Shown one piece after another: positions 1 through 8,513 of a stretch of DNA of 64,000 bases. The notes beneath the pieces were generated by a model. The model ran no database searches and was not told where the DNA came from. It worked only from the letters and a program-made list of their open reading frames with translations. The DNA is from Planctellipticum sp942493135 (GTDB taxonomy: Bacteria > Planctomycetota > Planctomycetia > Planctomycetales > Planctomycetaceae): assembly GCA_942493135.1 (NCBI GenBank), contig OW818684.1:3596001-3660000 (forward strand), given 5' to 3'. A program made the position numbers and the translations under genes. Each line of letters begins with the position of its first letter. The stretch's first letter is position 1.

Positions 1-1703
1 GCCATGCCGGTTCTCGCGACGACATTCTCTGGATGTTCGCGGGTGATATCTTCGTAGGCAGCGAGCGCGTCGTCGAGTCGTCCCAGGGCCTTCAGGACTT
101 CGGCGCGACCGTTCTTGGCGAAGACATTCTCTGGATGTTCGCGGCAGATGGCTTCGTAGACAGCGAGCGCGTCGTCGAGTCGTCCCAGGGCCTTCAGGAC
201 TTCGGCGCGACCGTTCTTGGCGACGACATTCTCTGGATGTTCGCGGGCGATATCTTCGTAGGCGGCGAGCGCGTCGTCGAGTCGTCCCAGGGCCTTCAGG
301 ACTTCGGCGCGTCCGCTCTTGGCGACGACATTCTCTGGATGTTCGCGGGTGATATCTTCGTAGGCGGCGATCGCGTCGTCGAGTCGTCCCAAAGCCTTCA
401 GGACTTCGGCGCGTCCGCTCTTGGCGACGACATTCTCTGGATGTTCGCGGGTGATATCTTCGTAGGCGGCGAGCGCGTCGTCGAGTCGTCCTAGGGCCTT
501 CAGGACTTCGGCGCGTCCCGTTTTGGCGACGACATTCATGGGATGATGCAACGCGATTTCATCGTACAGCTCTAAGCCTGCCAGCGGCCTGCCTCGTCGT
601 ACGAAGATGTGCGCTCGTTGTGAACACGCGACGGGATCGTTCGGCGACAGCTCAACGGCTCGCTCTGTAAGCTGTTCTTCAAGATTCAAAAGGTTCAACT
701 CTTCGGCAAACGTCGCCAGATTGCAGAGTGACTGCGCCGCATATTCGCCGCTCCCATCGTTCCCGCACTGCAATGCCACCAGTTGCTCGATGACTTTGGA
801 AGCTTCGGCCAGATGGCGATGTCGCATCTGGCCGCGGATGTAATCCATCATGCGGTCCACTTTGACTTTGGCTTCGTGAGGCCGCAGCCGGACGCCGTGA
901 CGAGTCACGGAATCTCCTTTGAAGGGCCCCGGAGTAGCCGACTGATCCTCGATGTGTTGTCCGCCTCCCTCTGCCCCTCCAGTAATCCGGTGTCCCCCCA
1001 ACTTCTGGAACGGTTTCAACCAGGACTTGAGTCGAGAGACAACGCCTGGCAGACGGCGTTTGAGTTCGCGATCCGTTGACCACGCCAGCAACGGCGTCGT
1101 GACCGTGCCGCTGGAGGCACATTCCGTGGCAACATCGCGAAACACGCCAAGGTCCAGAAATGTGGCCTCGTACGCTCGCCGTTCCTCTGCCGAGTCCTCC
1201 TGGGAATTCCAGGAACTGTTCCAGGCGACGAAGACATCGCCAATGGCTGCTTGATGTATTGCGAGCCAATTCAGATACGCCGCGACGTGCGGGCACTGTT
1301 CCGGCACAAGCCGGCGAGCGTCATCCACCGCGGCATCTGCCGGGAAGGGCTGAGCCGAAAACAGCTTTTCCAGTCGCTCGCGGATGATGGGGACGCAAAC
1401 GAGTTCTTCAAGTTCTTCGGCCGCGAGCAATCGAGTCGGATTCGACAGCCGGTGGTCGACCAGCAGGAGCGTCAGGTCCATCGCTTCGGATTCGTCGACG
1501 GCGTCAATCAGGCGGTCCTGCAGTTCTTCATCGCTCACCTCCGACAATCTCGAGACATCGTCGTAGTTCATCAAGGACCAGACAAGATCCGCCCCGGCCG
1601 GCTCCCAGCCGGATTCCAGGGCTTCATAGGAGAGGACGCGCCAATCCTGTCCTTCCTGACGGAGGGCGAGTTTCGCGCGGGCGGAAAGATAGGCGGTGGT
1701 CAT
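1..1703 (-). CDS. TPR-repeat protein, C-terminus beyond window (partial)
   Basis: An open frame starts with ATG at 1703 and has no stop down to position 1, so about 567 codons are visible and the C-terminus lies outside. The first ~330 residues match no family I recognise; they include an acidic stretch rich in Glu/Asp. The rest becomes a series of 34-residue tetratricopeptide repeats of the type GRAEVLKALGRLDDALAAYE followed by REHPENV, with the Gly/Ala/Pro spacing expected of TPR helices. TPR arrays are protein-interaction scaffolds, so a binding role is inferred and the partner is unknown. The start overlaps the stop of the upstream zinc-ribbon gene (ATGA), so the two are probably translationally coupled and work together. 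The nucleotide repeats are nearly identical, which points to recent expansion or gene conversion. The plus-strand ORF over the repeats is its shadow. Confidence 0.85.
   Translation of the reverse strand, partial: MTTAYLSARAKLALRQEGQDWRVLSYEALESGWEPAGADLVWSLMNYDDVSRLSEVSDEELQDRLIDAVDESEAMDLTLLLVDHRLSNPTRLLAAEELEELVCVPIIRERLEKLFSAQPFPADAAVDDARRLVPEQCPHVAAYLNWLAIHQAAIGDVFVAWNSSWNSQEDSAEERRAYEATFLDLGVFRDVATECASSGTVTTPLLAWSTDRELKRRLPGVVSRLKSWLKPFQKLGGHRITGGAEGGGQHIEDQSATPGPFKGDSVTRHGVRLRPHEAKVKVDRMMDYIRGQMRHRHLAEASKVIEQLVALQCGNDGSGEYAAQSLCNLATFAEELNLLNLEEQLTERAVELSPNDPVACSQRAHIFVRRGRPLAGLELYDEIALHHPMNVVAKTGRAEVLKALGRLDDALAAYEDITREHPENVVAKSGRAEVLKALGRLDDAIAAYEDITREHPENVVAKSGRAEVLKALGRLDDALAAYEDIAREHPENVVAKNGRAEVLKALGRLDDALAVYEAICREHPENVFAKNGRAEVLKALGRLDDALAAYEDITREHPENVVARTGM
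18..527. repeat. Tandem 102-bp repeats (five copies) inside the TPR gene
   Basis: Five consecutive 102-bp units occupy about 18-119, 120-221, 222-323, 324-425 and 426-527. They differ from one another at only a few positions, and the array decays on the right after 527. Each unit encodes exactly one 34-residue TPR, so copy-number changes keep the frame. The array may continue to the left outside the window. Confidence 0.9.
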
Positions 1704-2587
1704 ACAAACTCAACCGGCACGTTTGCCTTTTCGAACAGCTCTCGAATCGCCGCGGGGAGCGCCCGGCCGCGTCTGGCGCGCGGCCGCCGACTCGATCCCT
1801 TCCCGGAGGGAGTCTCGACGATGCGGGCTTTTCCGAACGTATTGACCGTCATCGGGCCGTAAATATTGACCTCGATAAACTCATGATCGAGCGCCGTCGG
1901 CCCAGGTTTCAACAGAATCCTTGAGAATTCTGCGGTCTTCGTGGAGTTTGTCAATTCCCCGCCGAGTTTTGCGCAGGCGTGCTTCCGCCGCTCGTTCCAC
2001 ACCGTCCAGTAACCCGGGGCGAGTTTGTAATTCCAGTCCCGCAAAAGCGTTGCGCTGTTTCCTTCGAATGTCGTCGCGCGGTGTGACACCATGTGATCGG
2101 CGAGCGTGATGTGGCACTCGCCATAGCCGGGCGCCGACATTCCGTCCGTTGTGAGGGCTGCGTAGTGGAGCGGCGAATCCTTTCTTCCCGCCAGCAATGC
2201 TTGCTCCGCCAGTCCGCGTAACAGATGCCAGTTCTCGGCTCCCGGTTCGGGGTCGAACGTAAATCGCAGGTTCAGCCATTCGGAGTACGACGGATAAAGG
2301 TGGGTGTGGCCGTTGGCCAGCGGGAGCAACTTCGACAGGCTGCAGGCCATGACGGCCTTCGAGCCCCCGACATGGACTTCAAAGTCGCGGAAAACCGACT
2401 CGGAACCGTTGGCTACAGCGTAGTGGCGAGCGGTTTCGTAGCGCCTCTGGAGTGCGCCGATTTCTTCGGCAGTCTCCGCAACACGGACATTCGGGAACAA
2501 CGAAGGACCTCCGCAATGCGGACACTGTTCACGGTCCAGAGGAATCGGAAACGCACAGGAGCTGCAGCTTGGCGGGACTGCGGACAT
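1700..2587 (-). CDS. Zinc-ribbon protein of unknown function
   Basis: A protein of 295 residues when started at the ATG at 2587; a TTG lies directly before it. The N-terminus carries two Cys pairs, CSSC and CPHC, about 15 residues apart. This is a classic zinc-ribbon treble that probably binds one zinc ion. The rest shows no motif I recognise, no signal peptide and no clear membrane segment. The C-terminus is basic (Arg-rich, SSRRPRARRGRA) and ends in a short hydrophobic tail. The gene ends in a 4-base ATGA overlap with the TPR gene, so the pair is a two-gene operon. Function unknown; the coupling suggests the TPR protein is its partner. Confidence refers to the gene being real. Confidence 0.8.
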   Translation of the reverse strand: MSAVPPSCSSCAFPIPLDREQCPHCGGPSLFPNVRVAETAEEIGALQRRYETARHYAVANGSESVFRDFEVHVGGSKAVMACSLSKLLPLANGHTHLYPSYSEWLNLRFTFDPEPGAENWHLLRGLAEQALLAGRKDSPLHYAALTTDGMSAPGYGECHITLADHMVSHRATTFEGNSATLLRDWNYKLAPGYWTVWNERRKHACAKLGGELTNSTKTAEFSRILLKPGPTALDHEFIEVNIYGPMTVNTFGKARIVETPSGKGSSRRPRARRGRALPAAIRELFEKANVPVEFV

Positions 2588-2759
2588 CAATCTCTCTTAA
2601 CGAGGTCGAGAAATTCGCCGGCAGACAAAACCGGGGAGAATATAGCGTCGGCGCGCCACTGCGACTCTGAGGCGAGAACTTCCCACGTGCGCATGATATG
2701 CGCGAACACCCCTGAACACCAGAAGTCATTCCGCAATCTCTGGACCGAGAATCCCCGTC

Positions 2760-2787
2760 TTGACAAAAACCGACCAAACGGTACAGT
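2760..2787 (+). promoter_or_regulatory. Sigma70-type promoter of the TetR/DevBCA operon, with possible operator
   Basis: A perfect -35 TTGACA at 2760-2765 is followed after 16 bp by TACAGT at 2782-2787 (4 of 6 matches to TATAAT). It lies about 30 bp before the TetR start. The spacer holds an inverted repeat, ACCG (2769-2772) and CGGT (2779-2782), which is where a TetR repressor would be expected to bind. The operator role is inferred. Confidence 0.55.
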
Positions 2788-2815
2788 AAAAAAAACTATC
2801 TGGTTGGAAACTTTC

Positions 2816-3439
2816 ATGGCCTCCCCCGAGACCCGCGACAAAATCTGTGAAGCCGCCATCCGGACCGCGAGCCGGGATGGACTTCTGGCGATGACGCTGG
2901 ATAACGTTGCGAAAGAGGCGGGGGTCAGCAAAGGAGGGGTGATGTATCACTTCCCCTCCAAGGAAGAGCTGGTCCGCGGGACGCTCGAATACTTTGGGGC
3001 GAAGGTCGAGTTGATGATCCTGCAGCGGATCGCCGACGATCCCGAGCCGCGCTTCCGCTGGGTCCGCAGCATGCTGAGCTGCCTGTTCCCCGATCCGGAA
3101 TCGCCCCCGTCGGAGGGCGAACCATTCTCCCCCGAGCTGCTGGATGGTTTTATGCTGGCTGCCGTGGCGGCGGCTGTGAACAGTCCCGGTCTGATCGAGC
3201 CGTTGCGGCAGATGGGGCTGCGACTTCGACAACGGCTGCTGAGCGATCCCGAAGACGGGCTCGACCAGTTGCTGGTCTGGTTGGCGGTGGATGGGTTGTT
3301 TCTCTGGCAGTTTGTCGGTCTGATCCGGCGGGATGAGCCGCTGTACGCCGAGATCGGAGCGGCTATGCGGGCCAAAGTGGCTGCGATCCGCGACCGGGTG
3401 GATCTGACCCGGCGGAGCGACAGCAAGGAATTGCCATGA
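2816..3439 (+). CDS. TetR/AcrR family transcriptional regulator
   Basis: 207 residues from the ATG at 2816. The open frame extends upstream, but that part is non-coding in character and contains the promoter. The N-terminal helix-turn-helix is clear at about residues 8-55: an AAIRTASRDGLLAMTLDNVA core, then AGVSKGGVMYHFPSKEELV, the recognition-helix pattern of TetR proteins. The C-terminal ligand-binding half is divergent, as usual for the family. The stop overlaps the start of the downstream HlyD-type adaptor (ATGA), so the regulator is co-transcribed with an exporter. By family precedent it probably represses its own operon and is released by an exported compound; the ligand cannot be read from the sequence. 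Confidence 0.92.
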   Translation: MASPETRDKICEAAIRTASRDGLLAMTLDNVAKEAGVSKGGVMYHFPSKEELVRGTLEYFGAKVELMILQRIADDPEPRFRWVRSMLSCLFPDPESPPSEGEPFSPELLDGFMLAAVAAAVNSPGLIEPLRQMGLRLRQRLLSDPEDGLDQLLVWLAVDGLFLWQFVGLIRRDEPLYAEIGAAMRAKVAAIRDRVDLTRRSDSKELP

Positions 3440-4527
3440 GTCATGCTCCTGTCGCAGCCGGACGGCGGAAGTCGCGGGTGCTCTGGTCCGTGGTGCTGGT
3501 CGTTGTCCTGGCGGGCATCGCCGGAGCGACTGCCGTCCACCGGCTGCAGTCGGATTCGAAGTCTGGAAGGGAGTCCGCATCACCGGATCCCGCCGCGATT
3601 CCTGTGAACCACGTCCATGCACTGGGGCGGCTGGAACCGGCCGGGACGGTGTTGAGTCTCTCGCCGCCTTCGGGGAACGAAGGAGCCCGCGTCGAGCGGA
3701 TGCTGGTGGCGGAGGGAGACGATGTCGCGGCGGACTTCGTCGTCGCGACCCTCGACAACGCCGACCGGCGCAGGGCGGCGCTCGCCGAGGCGGAGGCCCG
3801 GCTCGAAGCGGCGAAGGCCCGGCTGAATCAGACCCGGGCGGGCGCCAAGGAGGGAGATATCGCGGCTCAGCGATACGCAGTCGATGTGGTCGTCGAGCAG
3901 ATCAAGGTGGCCCAGCGCGAGCTGAAGCGTGCTCGCGAACTGCATGCGAAAAACGTGCTGACGATTGAGGATCTCGACAATAAACAGTGGGCGGTGGACC
4001 GGGCGGAGCTGGAGCATCGGCGGGCGCAGGAACTGCTGAAGAGCGTCGGCGAAGTCCGCGAGATCGACGTGCGTGTCGCCGAGCAGGATGTTGCTACGGC
4101 GCTGGCGGCGGTGCAGCGGGCGCAGTCTGAACTGGATGCGTCCGAAGTCCGGACGCGCTCGGCGGGGCGGATTCTCAAGATTCATACCCATCAGGGGGAA
4201 CGGATCGGAGACCAGGGACTGCTGGAGATCGGCGACGTACTGCACATGGAAGCGGTCGCGGAGATCTTCGAGGCCGACGTGTTTCGCGTCCGTCCGGGAC
4301 AGGTTGCCCTGGTCAAGCTCGATTGCGCCAACGAGGAACTGCGCGGCGAAGTTGCTGAGGTGGGGCATCTCGTCGCCCGTAAGGCGGTCCTGTCCAACGA
4401 TCCCGTGAGCGATACCGACGCCCGCGTCGTCGAGGTTCGCATTCGCCTGAAGCCCGAGGATTGCGAGCGCGTGGCCCGACTCTCGAACGCCCGCGTGGAA
4501 GTTCAGATCGAACTGCCGGTCGAGTAA
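3436..4527 (+). CDS. HlyD-family periplasmic adaptor (DevB-type) of an ABC exporter
   Basis: 363 residues. A short basic N-terminus is followed by one membrane anchor at about residues 15-33 (VLWSVVLVVVLAGIAGATA), placing the rest outside the inner membrane. Then come a beta-barrel/lipoyl half, a long Ala/Glu/Arg-rich coiled coil at about residues 110-235, and the second lipoyl/barrel half with RILKIHTHQGERIG. This is the layout of membrane-fusion proteins that bridge an inner-membrane ABC exporter to an outer-membrane channel. It is closest in style to the cyanobacterial heterocyst glycolipid exporter subunit DevB, since DevC- and DevA-type genes follow. No outer-membrane TolC partner is encoded nearby. 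Confidence 0.9.
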   Translation: MSHAPVAAGRRKSRVLWSVVLVVVLAGIAGATAVHRLQSDSKSGRESASPDPAAIPVNHVHALGRLEPAGTVLSLSPPSGNEGARVERMLVAEGDDVAADFVVATLDNADRRRAALAEAEARLEAAKARLNQTRAGAKEGDIAAQRYAVDVVVEQIKVAQRELKRARELHAKNVLTIEDLDNKQWAVDRAELEHRRAQELLKSVGEVREIDVRVAEQDVATALAAVQRAQSELDASEVRTRSAGRILKIHTHQGERIGDQGLLEIGDVLHMEAVAEIFEADVFRVRPGQVALVKLDCANEELRGEVAEVGHLVARKAVLSNDPVSDTDARVVEVRIRLKPEDCERVARLSNARVEVQIELPVE

Positions 4528-4557
4528 CGCCGACGCCCCCGGCCGGAGCTGCGAGCC

Positions 4558-5712
4558 ATGCTGTCCAGCGCCAAAGTCGCCTGGTACCAACTGAGCCATC
4601 AGAAGATGAAGCTGGCGGTGGCGGCGGCGGGGGTCGTCGTCGCGGTGATGCTGATGCTCGTCCAGCTTGGCATCCGCGAAGGAGCGATGGACAACAGCGT
4701 GGCGATCGCCCGGCGGATCACCGCGGATCTGGTCGTCGTCAGCCCGCGGACGCGGACGATCTTTCAGTCGGCTCAGTTTCCGCGGAGGCTGCTGTTTCGA
4801 CTTCCCGCTCACGCGGGCGTGGCGGCTGTCGAAGAGATGTATATGGGGCAAGCCCGATTCCGCAATCCCTGGGAGCATCGCGAGCATCCGATCAATGTGT
4901 TCGGGCTCGACCCGCTCCATCCGATGCTCGACCTCCCCGGCTTCGCCGCCCGGGCCGACGAGTTACAGCTTCCGGATCGGATTCTGTTCGACGGCTTCAG
5001 CCGGACGACGTACGGCCCGGTCGTCGATCATGTGCGCGAACACGGGTTTCTGGAGACTGAGATCAACTACCGCCGGCTGAGGATTATCGACACGATCAAC
5101 GTGGGGATTTCAATCACTTCGGATGGCAACTTGTATTCGTCGCCGGCTAATTTTCTGCGGCTGTTTCCGACCCGCGACCCCGGTGCGGTGGACATCGGGC
5201 TGGTCCGGCTCGAACCTGGCGTCGACGGCGCGAAAATGCGCGATGCGCTGGCGCCGCTGCTGGGGAAGGAAGCGAAGATCATGACCCGCGCTGAGCTGGT
5301 CGCCTCGGAAGTGGCATTCCTGCGGGAGAGCGCTCCGATCGATTTCATTTTCGGAATGGGAGCGGCGGTCGGATTCTTTATCGGTTTTGTGGTGGTATAT
5401 CAGATTCTTTACACCGAGGTGACGAATCATCTGCCTCAGTTCGCGACGATGAAGGCGATGGGTTTTACCGATGGCTACCTGCTCAAGATCGTGCTCAGCC
5501 AGGCCTTTATATTATCGATTCTGGGGTACATTCCCGGATTCTTTCTGGCGCTGGTGCTGTATCGCGTGGCGACGGTGGCCATCCAGATGCAGTTCGCGAT
5601 GACGGTGCAGCGCGCCACGATGGTGTTTACATTGACGTTGATCATGTGCGGGCTCTCGGGCCTGATCGCCATCCGCAAAGCGTGGGCCGCTGACCCGGCG
5701 GATGTCTTCTGA
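4558..5712 (+). CDS. devC: ABC exporter permease, DevC/MacB-FtsX type
   Basis: 384 residues. One N-terminal membrane helix (about 18-40, with VVVAVMLMLVQLGIREG) is followed by a large extracytoplasmic domain of about 220 residues. Three C-terminal helices follow (from about 262, 313 and 355). This four-helix MacB/FtsX topology, with an N-terminus SSAKVAWYQLSHQKMKLAVA, fits DevC permeases. The start lies 30 bp after the adaptor gene, and the stop overlaps the ATPase start (TGATG), so the three subunits are translationally coupled. Substrate unknown; DevBCA systems move glycolipids or other amphiphiles, which would suit an envelope role, but that is inference. Confidence 0.9.
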   Translation: MLSSAKVAWYQLSHQKMKLAVAAAGVVVAVMLMLVQLGIREGAMDNSVAIARRITADLVVVSPRTRTIFQSAQFPRRLLFRLPAHAGVAAVEEMYMGQARFRNPWEHREHPINVFGLDPLHPMLDLPGFAARADELQLPDRILFDGFSRTTYGPVVDHVREHGFLETEINYRRLRIIDTINVGISITSDGNLYSSPANFLRLFPTRDPGAVDIGLVRLEPGVDGAKMRDALAPLLGKEAKIMTRAELVASEVAFLRESAPIDFIFGMGAAVGFFIGFVVVYQILYTEVTNHLPQFATMKAMGFTDGYLLKIVLSQAFILSILGYIPGFFLALVLYRVATVAIQMQFAMTVQRATMVFTLTLIMCGLSGLIAIRKAWAADPADVF

Positions 5713-6431
5713 TGGAAACACAAGCACCCTCCGTCGCTGTTCGCAAGGGGCTGGGCGATTCTGCAATAGCCGCCCGCGGGCTGAACTTCGCATTCGGCGA
5801 AGGAGAGCTGCGGAAGCAGATACTGTTCGATGTGTCGTTCGATGTCGCACCGGGCGAGGTCGTGCTGCTGACCGGGCCGAGCGGCAGCGGCAAAACCACG
5901 CTGCTGACGCTGATCGGCGGCCTGCGGCACGTGCGCGAGGGGGAACTGACGGTGCTGGCCCGCGCTCTGCACCATGCGAGCGCCGCCGACCTGGTGCAGG
6001 TCCGCCGTCAGATTGGATTCATTTTTCAGCAGCACAATCTGCTGCCGTTTCTGACGGCCCGGATGAATGTCGAGCTGATGTTTCAGCTCCACCCGGAAGT
6101 CTGTCAGGCCGATGTCCGTCGGCGCTCGGAAGACCTGCTGACTCGTGTGGGACTCGGCGACCGGCTCGACTATCACCCGGCTCGATTGTCGGGCGGGCAG
6201 AAGCAGCGGGTCGCCATCGCCCGGGCCCTAGCGGCGGATCCGGCGCTGATTCTGGCGGATGAGCCGACCGCCGCGCTCGACAGTCAATCCGGGCGCGACG
6301 TTGTGGACCTGCTGCAGGAACTGGCGCGCGGCCGGGGGTGTCCGGTGCTGATGGTGACGCACGACAACCGCGTGCTCGACATCGCCGACCGGATTATCCA
6401 CATGGAAGACGGTCGGGTGCACTCGGGCTGA
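5712..6431 (+). CDS. devA: ABC exporter ATP-binding protein, DevA type
   Basis: 239 residues with a complete nucleotide-binding domain: Walker A GPSGSGKTT (55-63), Q-loop Gln at about 106 (FIFQQHNLLPFLTA), signature LSGGQKQRVAIARAL (159-173), Walker B LILADEP with TAALD (179-190), and the H-loop in VLMVTHDNRVLD. These are the features of the MacB/LolD/DevA class that powers the MacB-type permease encoded just upstream. It is the last gene of the TetR-DevBCA operon. No plus-strand terminator with a T-run is visible after it; the inverted repeat at 6494-6582 may form one without a T-tract. Confidence 0.93.
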   Translation: METQAPSVAVRKGLGDSAIAARGLNFAFGEGELRKQILFDVSFDVAPGEVVLLTGPSGSGKTTLLTLIGGLRHVREGELTVLARALHHASAADLVQVRRQIGFIFQQHNLLPFLTARMNVELMFQLHPEVCQADVRRRSEDLLTRVGLGDRLDYHPARLSGGQKQRVAIARALAADPALILADEPTAALDSQSGRDVVDLLQELARGRGCPVLMVTHDNRVLDIADRIIHMEDGRVHSG

Positions 6432-6493
6432 TGCGAGGAACGAGAGAAGACTTCGCGCAGAGTTGGGAGTGGCCGCAGAGAAGCCCACGGAAA

Positions 6494-6582
6494 GGGTGGC
6501 TGGGTCGGAGTCCGCGACGACCCAGCACGAGCTGGCGTAATCGGAGCATCTGGGTCGTCGCGGACTCCGACGCCAGCCACCC
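6494..6582. repeat. Large imperfect inverted repeat, member of a dispersed repeat
   Basis: The arm at 6494-6525 and the arm at 6550-6582 are reverse complements over about 32 bases with a single-base length difference, separated by 24 bases. The left arm begins GGGTGGCTGG and the right arm ends CCAGCCACCC. A third copy of the right arm, with two substitutions, lies 44 kb away at 50433-50465. It sits in a gene-free stretch between two convergent genes. It could act as a bidirectional transcription end or be a REP-like element; no transposase is nearby. Confidence 0.8.
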
Positions 6583-6612
6583 GATCGAGGCAACGCGTGA
6601 GTTCGCCTGACC

Positions 6613-6644
6613 AAAAAAAACGCCCCGGCGGAAACCGGGGCGTT
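6613..6644 (-). terminator. Rho-independent terminator of the YTV-like gene
   Basis: A perfect 10-bp stem (AACGCCCCGG at 6619-6628 with CCGGGGCGTT at 6635-6644) encloses a six-base loop. Read on the minus strand it is followed by eight T residues. It lies 28 bp past the stop of the gene at 6672-7721. Confidence 0.9.
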
Positions 6645-6671
6645 CGTCACGGACTGTCGAGGATCTGCGAG

Positions 6672-7721
6672 TTACCGCAGATTGTTGGCAACCGATAGAG
6701 TCGGGCCGATTTTTCCGGCGGGGGCTTCAGTGGTGGTGCGGGCGACCCACTGGCCGACGCGAACGACAGAAGGTGTCGACCGGACCGGGATGACCGATTC
6801 TTCGACAGCGACCTGACTGACGCTTGTCCCGCGGGCGGGGATGACTTCGTCGAGCGGAATCCGCTGGGACGTTTTCGGGTTGATTGGAGCAGCAGCTTCT
6901 TTCGCTCGCTTATAGGCCTCCGGATCGGCGTTGTTGAGTCGGTCGGCCGACCGCGGATTGCTGATCGGATCGGGAGTCGGACCGAATGCGGTTCGCGGCG
7001 CACCGTAGGCCGGGATGCCGAAGGCCATCGCGCTGCCGATCGGAACCGTCCGCATGACAGTGACCGGCTTCATGACCGTGACCTCTTCATCGCGGTAGGC
7101 GACGGTGTTCATCGCCACGCGTCGGGTCGACTGCGCGGCCACCATCGTGGTGACGTTGTACGTCACCTGGCGGGTGCCCTGGATCGCGACCCGGCGGGTG
7201 ACCGGGATGTTCTGCACGTAGGTCTGGGGGATCGCGGTGACGCGGGTCCGGTAGGCCGGCGTGAACATGGACGCGAAGTCGTAGGTCGAGCGGTTGAGCC
7301 AGCCCAGCATGCCGGGGCGGCTGTCGATCTCGCAGGGCGAGGGCTTGCAGACTGGTTCGAGCTGGCGGACGTACTGCGTCGTATTCCGGCAGACCTGACG
7401 GTACTCGGTCACGTCCTGGTACGTTGTTGTGGGGACGTTTGCAACCTTGGTTTCGGTGACCGGGTGATACTCCGTCACCGGCTGCTCAACGTACTTCGTT
7501 TCGATGTATGGCTTTCGGACCATCTGCTTGGCCGGCTGAAACTCGGTGACCGGCACGGTCTGATAGCAGGTCTGCATCACCGGCTGAGCGCACTGGACGA
7601 CCGGCTGCGGGCAGTCGCAGGCGCCGCCGAACGGAAACAACTGAGCCTGGGCCGGCTGGGCCGCGGCGACGAGGGCGAGGCCGCTCCACAGAGAAACCTT
7701 GCCGAGGGGGTGACGAAGCAT
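6672..7721 (-). CDS. Secreted Tyr/Thr/Val-rich repeat protein, YTV-like
   Basis: 349 residues from the ATG at 7721, chosen because a GGAAGG ribosome site lies seven bases upstream and the protein then begins with a signal peptide (MLRHPLGKVSLWSG, a hydrophobic stretch ending AQPAQA). A longer frame to 7775 would bury that signal. The mature protein is a run of short degenerate repeats with the pattern V-P-V-T-x-Y/F and x-V-T-E-Y, e.g. QPVTEYHPVTETK, plus scattered Cys pairs (CDCPQPVVQC, CRNTTQ). This resembles the YTV repeat proteins reported from planctomycetes, which are thought to be surface or cell-wall components. The tail has AVEESVIPVRS-like Val-rich segments. The family assignment is by composition, not alignment. 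Confidence 0.7.
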   Translation of the reverse strand: MLRHPLGKVSLWSGLALVAAAQPAQAQLFPFGGACDCPQPVVQCAQPVMQTCYQTVPVTEFQPAKQMVRKPYIETKYVEQPVTEYHPVTETKVANVPTTTYQDVTEYRQVCRNTTQYVRQLEPVCKPSPCEIDSRPGMLGWLNRSTYDFASMFTPAYRTRVTAIPQTYVQNIPVTRRVAIQGTRQVTYNVTTMVAAQSTRRVAMNTVAYRDEEVTVMKPVTVMRTVPIGSAMAFGIPAYGAPRTAFGPTPDPISNPRSADRLNNADPEAYKRAKEAAAPINPKTSQRIPLDEVIPARGTSVSQVAVEESVIPVRSTPSVVRVGQWVARTTTEAPAGKIGPTLSVANNLR

Positions 7722-8245
7722 GAGCACCTTCCTGTTCGAAGTCGAGAAACGACCGTCGGCTGCTGTGATGTGCAAAGGTCGACAGGGGACGCGGGACGGC
7801 GAGAGGGGAGTACTCTTGAGTCCGAGTCGCGTCGGGCGGGCGGTTTTTAGGAGATTCTGCCGGACGGGTCAAGATCTCGGCAGTTCCTGCCGGATCGGTA
7901 CTGCCGATTGCGCAGGTACTGCCGATTGTTGGCAATCCCGCCGTCAGCAGCGGCAGGATCGGCTGATGACGCGGCCAACCGATCTGGTTGTGGAAACTTG
8001 AGTTCGGCGCGTGAAACGGAACCGGTTTCGGGCAAAGTTCGCGGACGTTTCGCGAAGGACCACAGCCCGGAAACATGGTCCGAATGGAGCGGGATGCAGT
8101 TTTTTCGAAACATTTTTTCCGATGCTCCGGGAAAATCGAACTAGGTTTTCCGCAGAGCCGATGAACACATCGGCAGAATCTGCCGGTCGAGGCCCACGTT
8201 CGGGACGTTCGGCTGGTCGTCACCTGTTTGCGGAAGTCTCCCGCT
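7722..8245. promoter_or_regulatory. Divergent 524-bp intergenic region with an 18-bp-spaced direct repeat
   Basis: No convincing gene. It separates the YTV-like gene (-) from the BON gene (+). GGTACTGCCGATTG occurs twice, at 7897-7910 and 7915-7928, and related CTGCCG/CGGCAG elements surround it (about 7878-7965). Tandem sites with this spacing would suit a transcription factor. I see no good -35/-10 pair for either gene. Confidence 0.4.
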
Positions 8246-8488
8246 ATGCCCGTCGCCAATCCCTGCCACCGAATCGATTCCGGCCATCGCCTCGACGAAC
8301 TCGTCCTACACACGCTGCAGCGCTCGCCCTACGCGGGGCGACAGGTTCAGGCCGACCTCATCGACGGCGCGGTGATACTGCGGGGTTCGGTCCGGAGTTA
8401 CTTCCAGAAGCAGATGATTCAGGAATCGCTGCTGCCGCTCGTGGGCGAGACTCGCGTCGTGAATGAACTGGTCGTTGCCTCGAACTGA
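8246..8488 (+). CDS. Small BON-domain protein
   Basis: 80 residues from the ATG at 8246; an in-frame TTG at 8228 would add six. Almost the whole chain is one BON domain: LDELVLHTLQRS, a central VILRGSVRSYFQKQ strand-turn with the typical xGxV pattern, and the closing helix/strand GETRVVNELVV. BON domains bind phospholipid surfaces in envelope proteins such as OsmY. This one has no signal peptide, so its location is unclear. Its stop faces that of the HEAT-repeat gene 25 bp away (convergent). Confidence 0.8.
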   Translation: MPVANPCHRIDSGHRLDELVLHTLQRSPYAGRQVQADLIDGAVILRGSVRSYFQKQMIQESLLPLVGETRVVNELVVASN

Positions 8489-8513
8489 AGCGTTTCCGAC
8501 CGACCGCGCGACC

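Noticed and set aside
33..494. Plus-strand repetitive ORF of 153 codons
   Set aside because: It is the exact antisense of the TPR repeats; the minus frame gives well-formed 34-residue TPRs and runs on for 567 codons.
18..527. Possible CRISPR-like array at the left edge
   Set aside because: Units are 102 bp with no spacers and encode one TPR each in an open frame.
3580..4920. 446-codon minus-strand ORF
   Set aside because: Antisense to the DevB-type adaptor and DevC genes, whose coiled coil and membrane helices are clear on the plus strand.
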